Shown here: positions 11,834 through 22,794 of the stretch, one piece after another
Layout of the letters: each line of letters opens with the position of its first letter
Position numbering within the stretch: position 1 is the first letter of the stretch
NCBI GenBank assembly: GCA_021613535.1
Contig: CP075494.1
Location: 15,004,001-15,068,000 of the forward strand
Source of the DNA: Adineta vaga
Taxonomy: Eukaryota > Rotifera
Direction of reading: 5' to 3'
Length of the DNA: 64,000 nucleotides
Translations under genes and position numbers: made by a program
Notes under the pieces: generated by a model
What the model was told of the DNA's origin: nothing
The model's input: the letters and a program-made list of their open reading frames with translations, nothing else
Databases searched by the model: none

Positions 11834-14063
11834 ATGAGTTATTTTCTCATCGGTGATTCAATAACTTTCACATTATTTGTAATCTCTCATGTGTTTTCGC
11901 TTATTATGTGTAAGTATTAAGCCATGTTCATTATCACTATTATTGCCATTGAATTTAGATACAATTTACTAACTAACAATATTATTCGTCGACTTCGAAT
12001 ACCTGGTCCCACTCCAATTCCTCTCCTGGGTGAACTATTTAATGTTATTCGTAAAGTATCGTATTTATTCCATTTGAATTTGACTATACAACGATTGTTG
12101 ATGGATTTTTCTCAAAGGGTTTATATAAGAACGACATTGATCTTGTTCAGAAGTATGGTAAAATTGTTGGGTAAGTATCAATGATCATAATGACAAAAAA
12201 TTGTATTCGAGCATGTAAAAATTCAAGCGATGAAATGATTTGTATTTAGAATATTCGAAGGACCAAGCTCTACAATATTGCTAACAGATCCCGAACTTCT
12301 TCGTAAAGTTCTTATCAAAGATGCACATGTGTTTATGAATCGTCGAGTCCGTAGATGACAAAATGTGACATTCTATATATTTGAATTGTTCTTAGTCTGT
12401 TGAAGGTATCGTCGGTCCACTTGAACATGGACTGACTCAACTTAAAGATGAACATTGGAAAAATGCACGATCAATCGTCTCACCAACATTCTCAACAGCT
12501 AAACTGAAAGCAGTAAAGCTTTAATCTTTCGAGATTTTTTTAATCTACATATTAGTCTGAGTAGATGTATGGTCTAATGAATGAAGTGAGTGATATGTAC
12601 AACAAACGTCTTTTGGAATATGCGGATAAACAAGAAATATTTAATATTAAAGAGTATGTTCAATTGTAATTCATATCTATGAAACACACTTTTTAGTTTA
12701 TCACAGAGTCACTCAAGAATTTACACTTGATACGATTGGTTCTTGTTTGTTTGGAATCGAAACAAATTCGTTACAAAACGAAAATCTGACTTTAGTCAAA
12801 CATTTAAAACAATTGTTTTCATTGAGTTTGGCGAACTTGATGGTCATCGTCTTTTGTAAGTCACGAAAAATTGTATGTACGTTTATAAAGTTGTGATCCT
12901 TGTTTTTATTAACAGTTATTTCACCACGCTTCGCTCGTTATTTAAGTAAGAAAGGTTTTTCCTTATTGCCAAGAGAGACGATAAATTATTTAACTCAATT
13001 ATTAAATCAAATACTGGATCGTCGTCGACAACATCTTGAACGACGAAATGATTTTATACAAATTATGGTTGATCATGAGGAAGAAGTAAAACATGAAGAA
13101 CAACAACCAACAGAAACACTTCGAAAAAGTAAATTTTTCAATGTTGAAAAGATTTTCAACGTAGATTTCGTTGTAGCTTTGAATGATAAAGAAATACTTG
13201 GACAAGCAATGATTTTTCTACTTGCCGGTTATGAAACAACAAGTGTATTGATGTCATTTTTCTTCTATATTATGGCAATCGAACCAGAAATTCAAGAAAA
13301 AGTTTACAATGAAATTGAGCAAGAAATTGGCGATGTATTTAAATGAAATTAATACAATAAATGTGGGATGAAGGATAGTTTTTATTTTAGAATGACATTA
13401 CCTATGAAAATATTAGTCAACTTCATTATTTGGATATGGTTGTTAGTGAAACACTTCGTATGTATCCACCGGTGATCAGGTGCAGTCAGATTGATATAGG
13501 TCACGTGTTTTTAATATAAGAATATTTTGATAGATTCGATCGTGTAGCAAGTGATAATTATAAACTTGGTGATTATCAAATATTGAAAGGTTTTATTATA
13601 ACTATTCCTATTTATCCAATTCATCATAATCCAACAGTTTGGCCTGATCCAGAAAAATTCATACCCGAAAGGTTAAGTGATGAACATGGACTTATTTATT
13701 AAATATTTGATATTTCAATAGGTTTTCAACAGCAGAGAAAGCAAAACGAGATCCAATGACATATCTTCCATTTGGTGATGGTCCTCGGTAACTGAGAATA
13801 GCTGTCTTATTTAATAATACTAGAAATATACTTGTAGCAATTGTATTGGTATGCGCTTTGCATTATTAGAAGCTAAAATTGCCATTGCTAAAGCATTACG
13901 TACCGTCGAAATACAGCGATGTGAAAAGACACAAGTAAATATTGTGGTTGTTATAAAAATCGATTACTATTGTTCTGCATAGGTTCCTTTGAAACTCAGT
14001 AAAATGAAGGGGTTGTTTCCAAAGGAAGGTATCTGGTTACGTGTAACTCGTCGATCTCAATAA
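11834..14063 (+). CDS. Cytochrome P450, CYP3 clan, copy 6 (1-nt deletion in exon 1)
   Basis: Exons 2-14 form a good P450: RIPGPTPIPLLGELF, C-helix HWKNAR, I-helix AGYETTS, K-helix SETLR, FIPERF, and FGDGPR/NCIGMRFALLE, with stop TAA 14061-14063. The expected ATG is 11834, but compared with fragment copy 2 one base is missing near 11886 (TCTCTCATG against TCTCTACATG). Exon 1 therefore leaves frame and meets a stop in exon 2. An alternative ATG at 11924, inside intron 1 and in frame with exon 2, would give a short hydrophobic N-terminus starting MFIITIIAIEF if that intron is retained. The donor after exon 4 (GTCCGT) is weak. It is either a functional gene with a new start, a young pseudogene, or a consensus error. 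Confidence 0.8.
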
Positions 14064-15413
14064 AAGATCGGTTAATTTATAGACTTCGAATTGCTCGAAA
14101 TTATCTTACGTTGCTTTAATAAATGGATTTATTTTTTAGAAGATGTTGAATATATCATTGGAATAATACTAATGAACTTTTCATAATATTTAAAATCAAT
14201 AAATGATCACTTTCACGGTGTTTCTTTCGTGATCTGTTTAGAAAGGGGATATCTAGATATTGAACAAATATGCACATATAAATCAACAAATGGGTAATAA
14301 GTATCAGCATCAATATCTCAAGATAACTGTTCATATTGAATCAAAAGATTTCACTCAAATCCAAGATAAAAAACTCCCACATTAACGATACAATACATAT
14401 TTGTAACCAGATGGAAGTTTTCGGCGTTATTCAGAAAATTCTTCTTTTGTATATCGATGTGTAGTTTTGTTGTAAACAGACACTTTGATTCTTGTCTACT
14501 CTTCTCATTCGCACGATTATACTCGTTATCACCTGTATTGATGAAAGTACTTTCGACAAATAGGAAAAATGGATAATATGATGACGATGATGATGATAGA
14601 TGTAACGTTCAAAAAGAAAGACAGATTTCATCCTATAATTCAACTTCACATTCTACCTCCATCTCTATGAAGACCAGACGAGTGTCTTCTCTCATATGTC
14701 AAATAAAATATGAAATCGAAATAATTAATGGTCGTGCTATCACTATTTTTGATACAAAGATCTATAAAAATATGATACCTCTATTAAAATTGACTCTTTT
14801 GCAAAGCATATTTCGTCCTTACTTACTTTATGATGCATTTTATTATAAACTCTTAATGTCGTTGAGACAGCATATAGAACGAAAATAACAAAGAGAAATT
14901 GTTATCAAAGTCGTTAACTTTTCAAAATGTTGCTGTTTTATCAAATCTTTGTTTGAGAGAAAAGGGAACACATGACGTGTTCGGAAGATACCATTCGAGA
15001 AAAAGCACTATTCATGATGTTTTGGAAAATTTCGTTCAAGGATAAGATAAAAAATTCGTTTTAAAAAGTATATATATCATGTCTATAAGAATTATCAGTT
15101 ATATAGTATTATAATCGATACGCTTTTGTAGTATTTAACACACAAACAATTTTCTCGTTAATCAGTTTTACACCAACATCGTAGTATCTCGTTCAATAGT
15201 AAGTTTTAGAAAAAACTATAATAACTGAATTTTATATCGTTTTGTGTTTGTTGGGAAAAAGAAGTACCTAGTAAGAAGGAAATGTATTACTTGTTACCAT
15301 ACAACTATAGTATACTGATTTACATTTAATTATGGATCAATCGATTGAAATCGTTTCTTTCATTATACAATAAATTTCTCCTTAGGTTCCTACACGAGAA
15401 CGTCTTTCATTAA
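14064..15413. other. Intergenic stretch without a supported gene
   Basis: ORFs up to about 73 codons occur here but none shows a recognised motif, a convincing splice partner or a signal peptide. The end of the stretch (about 15383-15413) has a pyrimidine-rich run and an AG at 15384-15385, which could be a cis- or trans-splice acceptor for the next gene. Confidence 0.5.
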
Positions 15414-16293
15414 ATGGCAGCAAGAGGACACAACAATGGACATGGTGGACAAAATAGAGGTATAGGAGGTGTTCACAGGCTTCATGGTAAAGCAATTTGA
15501 TAAGTTTTTCGATAACTGCATTTAAAACTCCTTATAGGAAGACTCGGCACACCTCTTCATCCCCGTCTAAATGGAAAAGGCGTTGACGTGGACATCCCTG
15601 ATTTTGTAGGTCGATGCAAAAACGGCAATCGTTTCAATGTCGGAGATGATATAACTCGTAAGTTTTATCTGAGAGGATTTTCGAAAAGCATCGAGTGAAA
15701 GTTTTCTACGAAATGTTCAAAGATCTTCTTTGGCTTTTATTTAGGTCCAGATTTCTACGATAAAGAAGATCGAGCTGGCATTTCGCTTTCGCAAGTGAAT
15801 ATCTACCCGCATAAAAATGTCGGTATTACAGCTGATATTGGAAGAGCTGAGACTAGTAAGGATGGCTATGGAGTCAAATACAATGCTTGTGGATTTTCAG
15901 GGAATGTAGCACTTGGTCCAGTTGATGTACGTGTATCATTTACAAGTAGCTTTTCTAGAAGTTTTAATTTCTGTTCTATTAGATTGGTGCAAAGGTCGGA
16001 ACCGCAGAGGTTGGTGCCAAAGTTTGGGAACCGAGAGTTGGTCTAGATACAGGATTTAAAGCAAATGCTAGTTTCGCTGAAGCTCATTGGCATTTGTTAC
16101 TTCAAATGTGGGTGTAGGAAGTAAGTTGTTTATTTTGTCTAAATTTCCAATTGAAAAAAATTGTTTAGTTGATACGGGTGTGAAACTCGGAAAGGAGGGT
16201 GTTGGAGTTGAAGTACTCGGCACAGGTGTTCAGATCGGTCGCACGACAAAAGTTTCGTTGTTTGGATCGAGTGTCTCAATCAAATGGTTTTAG
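15414..16293 (+). CDS. Gly/Val-rich repeat protein of unknown function (apparent frameshift)
   Basis: There are five exons: 15414-15486, 15538-15657, 15745-15926, 15983-16120 and 16169-16293. The N-terminus is Gly/Asn/His-rich (MAARGHNNGHGGQNRG). The rest alternates Gly and Val, for example GITADIGRAE, GAKVGTAEVGAKVW and GVGVEVLGTGVQIG, and ends GSSVSIKWF. This looks like a beta-rich, non-enzymatic repeat, but I do not recognise the family. The five exons total 638 nt, one short of a multiple of three. Exon 4 changes frame at about 16080-16092: upstream reads KANASFAEA, downstream reads AFVTSNVGVG. One base therefore appears to be missing. A decayed copy of the 3' end lies at 11380-11745. Confidence 0.7.
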
Positions 16294-16646
16294 TATTCTT
16301 TTATTTGACTTTGTAATCATTTTTTATGAGATTCTCTACTCCTGAATATTACTTGATATTATGTTTCCCTTTCTTTGTTTTCGCACATTGCTTTGTAATA
16401 ATAAATGCACTAAAAGATTGATTTCTAATGATATTTTAATAAATCTTTCCTTTTTGTTATTTTTTTTATTGTGAAAAAGAAGCGACAACATAATAGTGAC
16501 CTCTGACCTACATACTTCACTAGTGGTTCAATAACAACCCATTCAGAAAAGAGAAGAAGAACAGTCAAGTAAATAGATGACTGAATGAATATAAAAATTA
16601 ATCGATTCCTTCCATCTTCTAGTCGGTACACTACCTTTCCAAAGTC

Positions 16647-17344
16647 ATGATTCGTTTCATTCTTATTCAAAATCGAGCTGGCAAAACTCGTCTTGCTAAA
16701 TGGTATATTCATCTTGAAAAAAAAGATTCTTCCAAATATAGTTTCACATTGTTCTCATAGGTTTATGAACTTTCATGATGATGAAAAACAAAAATTAATC
16801 GAAGAAGTTCATGCTTTAGTTACTGTACGAGATGCTAAACATACAAAGTAAGTGATAAGATATTTTCAATTGATCTTCCAATTGTTTTTTCTTTTTCATT
16901 TAGTTTTGTCGAAGTAAGATAACAATTTTATCAATTCGATTTCTATACATTCGAAATATTTTAGTTTCGCAATTTTAAAATCGTCTATCGTCGTTATGCC
17001 GGTTTATATTTTTGTATATGTGTTGATGTCAATGATAATAATCTTGCATATCTTGAAGCAATACATAATTTCGTCGAAGTTCTTAATGAGTATGTAAATA
17101 TTAAATGTACAAATACTTTTATTGATCTTCTTTTTCAAGATTTTTCCATAATGTATGCGAACTTGATTTAGTCTTCAATTTTTACAAAGTATTTCCACGA
17201 TTTTTTTCTTTTTTCTTCTTAATATGTTTGTATTTGTTAAAGGTTTACTCAGTCGTCGATGAAATGTTCTTGGCTGGTGAAATTCGCGAAACAAGTCAAA
17301 TCAAAGTTTTAAAACAATTAACTACTTTAACATCCCTCGAATAA
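16647..17344 (+). CDS. AP2S1: AP-2 complex subunit sigma
   Basis: This is the small (sigma-2) subunit of the AP-2 clathrin adaptor, which takes part in endocytic cargo selection (dileucine motifs) at the plasma membrane. Six exons (16647-16702, 16761-16847, 16904-16913, 16965-17089, 17140-17188, 17243-17344) give 142 residues, the usual animal length. The protein begins [19 protein letters not shown] and keeps [35 protein letters not shown] and [16 protein letters not shown] almost unchanged from vertebrates. Exon 3 is only 10 nt. The frame closes exactly over all exons, which supports the model and this micro-exon. Confidence 0.98.
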
Positions 17345-17499
17345 TCTATACAATTGATTTCCAGAAGAAAACAAATATTCTTTTTTTTGATCTCTTTACT
17401 AAATAGATATGATATAAATTGTCTTATTGATTTAATAAAATATATTCGATGATTTTCAGATGTATTGAATTTGAAATTAATTAACGTGATTGTGATAAC

Positions 17500-17849
17500 A
17501 TGAGTCGAAAGAATGATATTGGAAATGCAACATCAACAGTGGATCAATATCGCAAACAATTAGGTTTGTATTCCATTGATATGTGTGATTTTAATGAATT
17601 CGTTTTTTTTCCCATAGGTCGACAAGAAAAAAAGGTTGTCATGGAACGTCGAAGAGAATTCAAACGAATAAAATCCGAAAAGGAAACTGTTTCCTATTGG
17701 AAGGTACGAATTTTCTCAAATTTGACAACCTCAACTTCATTTTTTATTCGATTTAGAATATTATATGGACACTTGGTGCTGTTTTATTTATAGTCTTTAT
17801 TATATACATTTCATTTATGTATCTTTTAACTCCAAAAGATATGTTATGA
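17500..17849 (+). CDS. TRIQK: TRIQK-family small membrane protein
   Basis: Three exons (17500-17563, 17618-17703, 17757-17849) encode 80 residues. The N-terminal part contains VDQYRKQLGRQEKK, which holds the three consecutive QxxK/R units (QYRK, QLGR, QEKK) that define the triple QxxK/R motif family. A basic stretch of about 20 residues follows. A single membrane span near the C-terminus (WTLGAVLFIVFIIYISFMYL) ends in the tail LTPKDML. Vertebrate TRIQK is a small ER-membrane protein of similar size and layout. The assignment rests on the triple motif plus the topology. It lies 155 bp after AP2S1 on the same strand. Confidence 0.8.
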
Positions 17850-17969
17850 ACAACATGAAGCATTTTAATAAGTTTCTGGTGTTTTTGAATATTTATTGTT
17901 AACTTTGTTTTTTTTTCGGTTTTTGTGAAATAATGATTTCTTTTTAAAAGAAGAAAAACTTGTTTATAG

Positions 17970-19103
17970 ATGTTTTCGAAAAATTTATTAACCGAAATAT
18001 TTCGTATACGATATCCAATCATTCAAGCACCGATGTCTCCTTTAACAACACCGGAACTTGTGGCGAATGTATCAAATGCAGGTGGCATGGGTACCATAGC
18101 AGCAGCAAGAATGACTGGTGAACAATTAACGAATGAAATACATCGTGTACGATTATTAACAGATAAACCATTTGGTGTTAATTTGTTTATTCCACCGAAA
18201 AAATCAGAAATAGCGTCGGAAATTATGGATTCTGTACGAAAACAATTAAAAGAATTGATAAATGAAAAGAGATTGACTGATTGTAATATTGATATTGATT
18301 CACTTCCAGTAAATTCACCAAAAGATCTTTTTCCTGAACAAATTGATGTAATTTTAAAAGAAAGAATCGCTGCTCTTTCATTTACATTCGGATATTTATC
18401 GAATGATATTGTAAACAAATGTAAACAATTAGGTATTCGTTTAATTGGAACAGCCACAACAGCAAAAGAAGCAGTTTTCCTGAAAGAAACAGGATGTGAT
18501 GCTGTTTGCTTACAAGGTTCAGAAGCTGGTGGTCATCGAGGAAGTTTTCTTACAACTGATACTGAAACAATTGAACAATCGACCATTGGTTTACAATCTC
18601 TTCTTTCACAAACAACGCAATTCATTGATTCAACTTCATATCCATTAATTGCTGCTGGCGGAATTATGGATGGAGCGGGTTTAGTTAATGTATTAACATC
18701 AGGTGCATCAGGTGTGCAAATGGGTACACGATTTTTAACATGTCATGAAAGTAAAAAACTTGTTCCGGAATCTCATCGAAGATTGTTATTAGAAGCTAAA
18801 AATGATATTCATCAGCTTCGTCCAACTGTCCTCACTCGTGCTTATACAGGTAAACCAGCACGTGGAATACGAACTGCTATTACTGATCTATTTCATCTGA
18901 ATGAAAATCAAATATTACCATGGCAATATCAAGCTCAACTTGTACTACCTTTGTGTAAATATGCTGCTGAAAGTAAACAAATCGATTTTATGCAATTATG
19001 GGCTGGACAAAATTATGCACGTTGTGAAGATCAATCAGCTGCTGAAATTATTCATCAAGTTATTGAAGAAGCTCATAATATATTAAACGCATCTAAGACT
19101 TAG
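17970..19103 (+). CDS. Nitronate monooxygenase (2-nitropropane dioxygenase-like), intron-free
   Basis: This is an FMN-dependent TIM-barrel enzyme of the NMO family, which oxidises alkyl nitronates such as propionate-3-nitronate. It is a single uninterrupted ORF of 377 codons. The N-terminus has PIIQAPMSP and NAGGMGTIAAARM, which are typical FMN-site motifs. The catalytic-histidine motif is SEAGGHRG (His189). The phosphate-binding end is LIAAGGIMDGAGLV followed by GVQMGTRFL. The absence of introns among intron-rich neighbours and the bacterial/fungal family distribution suggest horizontal acquisition. The sequence TTTATAG abuts the ATG, which would suit a trans-splice acceptor. No targeting signal is evident. 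Confidence 0.93.
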   Translation: MFSKNLLTEIFRIRYPIIQAPMSPLTTPELVANVSNAGGMGTIAAARMTGEQLTNEIHRVRLLTDKPFGVNLFIPPKKSEIASEIMDSVRKQLKELINEKRLTDCNIDIDSLPVNSPKDLFPEQIDVILKERIAALSFTFGYLSNDIVNKCKQLGIRLIGTATTAKEAVFLKETGCDAVCLQGSEAGGHRGSFLTTDTETIEQSTIGLQSLLSQTTQFIDSTSYPLIAAGGIMDGAGLVNVLTSGASGVQMGTRFLTCHESKKLVPESHRRLLLEAKNDIHQLRPTVLTRAYTGKPARGIRTAITDLFHLNENQILPWQYQAQLVLPLCKYAAESKQIDFMQLWAGQNYARCEDQSAAEIIHQVIEEAHNILNASKT

Positions 19104-19414
19104 ATAATTTGGGAGGCAGTGTTCTAATAATTGATATTCATGATCAGCACATTCGATTTCTTCACTAAACATTGATTTTATTCGAATAAAACGGAAATGT
19201 ATGTTGAGTTATGTCATTTTACTCGTATTTTAATGATTATTCAAATGCTGATGGTCACATATGATTAGATGAAGAAATTCTCACTTTCTCATTTTTTTAT
19301 AGTTTGCACATGTTGCCGAAACGAAAAATGATATATTTTTGAAAATTATAAATGAATTTATTTGTTTCTATTAAGAAAAGAAAAGCAATAGATTTTACAA
19401 GCGATGTATAAGAC
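19104..19414. other. Convergent 3' intergenic region
   Basis: These 311 bp separate the 3' ends of the nitronate monooxygenase and TRIM-NHL genes. AATAAA-like words (for example near 19187) can serve as polyadenylation signals. No gene is seen. Confidence 0.5.
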
Positions 19415-21741
19415 TTAGATAATCTGTAAACGATGTGCACGTTGTTCAGATATAATGATTCGATTCTTTTTACATAATAAAATATCATACGGACCATTAA
19501 AACCAATTTTTGAATGAAGTAATTCACTTTTACTAAAATCGTGATTAAATATCATCACACGATTATTTCCTTCGTCACAAACATATAATTTTTCCGTTAT
19601 TGTATCATATGCTAAACCTAATGGATGTAAAAATTCACCTAAATGTTTTCCACGTTGACCAATCGATAGTAAATGTTCTCCATCGCAACTAAATATTTGT
19701 ATTCGATCATTTCCCCAATCGGAAACAGCTAAACGATCTCCATTTAACATACAAATACAAGCTGGACATTTCAATTTTCCATTCTCATTTCCAAGTCCAC
19801 CCCAAGCAAAAAGAAATTGTCCTTGTTCATTATATTTCATGATTCGATGACTACCAGCATCACATACAAAGATCAAATTCTGTTCATTCGTACATAAATC
19901 ACATGGAGCAGAATATTGTTCAATCTTATCATGACCATATTCACCAATAAGACGAAGTAATTTAAAATCACGATTGAAGACTTTAATACGACGTTCGGAT
20001 TGATCAATAAGATAAAGTCGAGATTTGGAATCAATATGAATTGCATAAGGATTACGAAAACGATGTTCATCTTTGTCATCTATTGATTTACAGACATGTT
20101 GAAATACACCATCGATATTATAGGTAACTAAACGATTGTTATATATATCACATACATCTAAAAGAAAAACAATCGATACGAAAGAAAAATTTTACTACGA
20201 AATTGTATTACAAATTAATTGTTCTTGTTTAGAATAAGCTAATGATGATGGATGAATAAATTCTGTATTTCGTGTTCCTCGTCGACCAATTGTACGTGGT
20301 GTTCGTTTATGGTTTTGTAATGGTAAACAAAATCGATTTCCATTATATAATGTTGGATTCGATACATCTTTCTGCTCTTGTGATAGATCATTTTCGTGAT
20401 TGTCAACTTGTTTTTTACATACATTTTTCAATGAAGAAAGTTGAATACTACTTTGAATAGGTTCTAATTCCATGCCAATTTCCAGAAAACCCAAGGAAAT
20501 AGCATCGAATGATATATCTTGATTATAAAATGAAATCTATTGTACGAATAAGGAATATTGTATGGATGTAATTCTTGTTGTTAGAAGACTTACACGACGA
20601 TGTGGTGTTCGAATGATAAGAATTTGATTTTGAAGTTCATTTATAGTCACAAATGAATCTTCACATTTCTGTCGGATATCAATAGCTTCTTCATCGGTTT
20701 CTTTCTTTCTAAAAGGAATGAAGAGTACTATGAATTTACAGAATCATCTGATCATCGAACTCGCGTAATTTTTCTTGCGATGTTGAACAGAATGTTTTGA
20801 TATTTGTTAGATTTTCAAGACGACTATTCTTATCTTTAACTAATCTTTAAGAAAAGAAAAGAAAAGAAACAATTAATAAATCAAACATACTATCACAAAT
20901 TCTTACTTTTGTTCAGAATTATGAAATTCTCGTACATTAAGTAATAGTTTACTTTCCTCCTGTTTGATCTTTTCAATTAATTCAATAACTTTCTCTTGTA
21001 TCGTACGAATAATATCATTTGATTGGCGAATATTTTCTTCATGAATTTTAATATTTTCCACTAAGAATCTTCTACTTAGAAAAACAATTCTACAAATCAT
21101 TTCATAATTTACCTTCTTTGGCAATTAATTTCTCTGTTTCTTGTTGTGTTTCATTTAATTTCAAACAAATATATTTACAAAATTCTTCATAATGTTGTTG
21201 ACGACATTTATAACAAATGGCTTCTCGACAATGTTCACATACCTAACACACAACTCATTGAAATCTCATTAAAAGAAATCGTAATCATTACTGTGATTGT
21301 ATCATCCAATTTACAAAGAGCACATTTCGCTTGAAGCATTGGTCGTAATTCACTATGGGAAAGACTTTCAAGTAAATTGACAATTGTTCGATTAACTTCA
21401 AGTGAACCAATACCAGCAAATGGTACACGATAACAACCCCGACAAACAGGACCTAAGAAAACAAAAGAACTATTGAACAAACACAATATTGACATAATGA
21501 AATAATTCTTACATCGACCCCAACGATCTTCAGTAATTCGGCCGAGACATGATTTACAAAATGTATGTTGACAAGGTAATTGTAATGGTTCACGAAAGAT
21601 TTCCAAACAAATTGGACTAGAATAAATTGAAAAGATGAATTATTAATATTGTACACAAACTTACCAGGTAACTAATTGAAGAATAGGTTTTGAATTATAA
21701 TTTGATTTGACTGTATTCGAACTGTTAGTAATGTCTGACAT
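19415..21741 (-). CDS. TRIM-NHL protein (RING, B-box, coiled coil, NHL repeats)
   Basis: This is a probable E3 ubiquitin ligase or RNA-regulatory TRIM-NHL protein. ATG 21741 starts MSDITNSS. The RING runs over the first introns: CPICLEIFREPLQLPCQHTF, CKSCLG, then CPVCRGC. It is followed by a Cys/His set (CALCKLDDT, VCEHCREAICYKCRQQHY) that fits a B-box. A Lys/Glu-rich coiled coil covers about 20900-21170. The C-terminal half is a run of NHL beta-propeller blades with motifs such as NPYAIHIDSKSRLYLIDQ, FVCDAGSHRIMKYN, RLAVSDWGNDRIQIFS and LYVCDEGNNRVMIFN, ending HRLQII. It is closest in plan to nematode NHL-1 and vertebrate TRIM2/3/32. Orthology within that group is not resolved. Confidence 0.9.
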
Positions 21742-22794
21742 AACCTGAAAGGAAAAAAGAAAAGTTTAACCTTAAGACAATCTCGCTTTTGCTTCAGTTT
21801 TGATAATAAAAGAACAATGTATATATATATATATACATCGGATATGATGGTTAGAGAAAGCCCCTTTGTATTCATCCTCTGCAGGTGGTTATGAGAGAAG
21901 GAATAACCTTTAAATACTAGTAACGATTCATCATCAAGTTAAAATAGTTCACATATACGAGAAAAGAAATGATTTATTTGAACTATTATAATTATACATA
22001 CGATTAAAAGTACCAGCTGGCATTACACTTTTCTTTCTTTCCTATGTTTTGATGTATGTACTTATTCGACCGATTAAATCAAATGAATGTTTGTAATGGC
22101 AAGTCGAAGATTAGATCAGAAGTATTTCTGTTATGATTATGTAATGTATAAAAGAAAGAAGATGAGAGAGTTATATTCGATGGATGTAGTAAATGTCTAA
22201 TTTCTTATGAGAAAAGTTCGTATGAATAAATTTATAAAGAAAAAGATTTTTTTTCAATTGAAATTTCAATGGTAAACTTAAGAATGTTAATTAGATGCAC
22301 GAACCTTCTTTTTTTTTAAACATTCGCTGGGTCGTTTTTTATTTTCACTTACTTAGATTGTTTTATAGAATGAAAAAAGTAATGTCTATATTCAATGAAT
22401 CAAAAGATAATTTCGTACAGACATAAAGAATACAAACAGACGAATAAACATTCTCGAGTCTTTTCTCTTTCTTTTCATTGTTTTCAATTGATAAGAGGGT
22501 TATAAGTATGCATGATACGTGATCATATGTATCAAGATATTCAATTGAAAATGATGTTGATGGGAATTTTTTAGATTGAAGATAACATTGCTTGTTGATA
22601 GGTTTATAATCAATAGAAAGACAAAGCTAAGAATCAAAACGAACAATACTCCTAAGAGAATATTATTCGTCTTTTTTTTACTATTAACTAATTTTTGCGA
22701 GAAGATTTTTTATTTTATTCGATCAATTATTTGCGAGTAGATGCATTGAATTTTTACATATCATATGCTCACATTTTCAATACAATTCTTTTGT
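21742..22794. other. Intergenic region upstream of the TRIM-NHL gene
   Basis: About 1 kb of AT-rich sequence with a (TA)n run near 21818-21835 and no supported ORF. It contains the promoter side of the TRIM-NHL gene and the 3' flank of the next minus-strand gene. Confidence 0.5.

Noticed and set aside
14431-14888. Two ORFs of about 73 codons between P450 copy 6 and the Gly/Val-rich gene
   Set aside because: No motif, signal, splice partner or similarity to neighbours; normal for AT-rich intergenic sequence.
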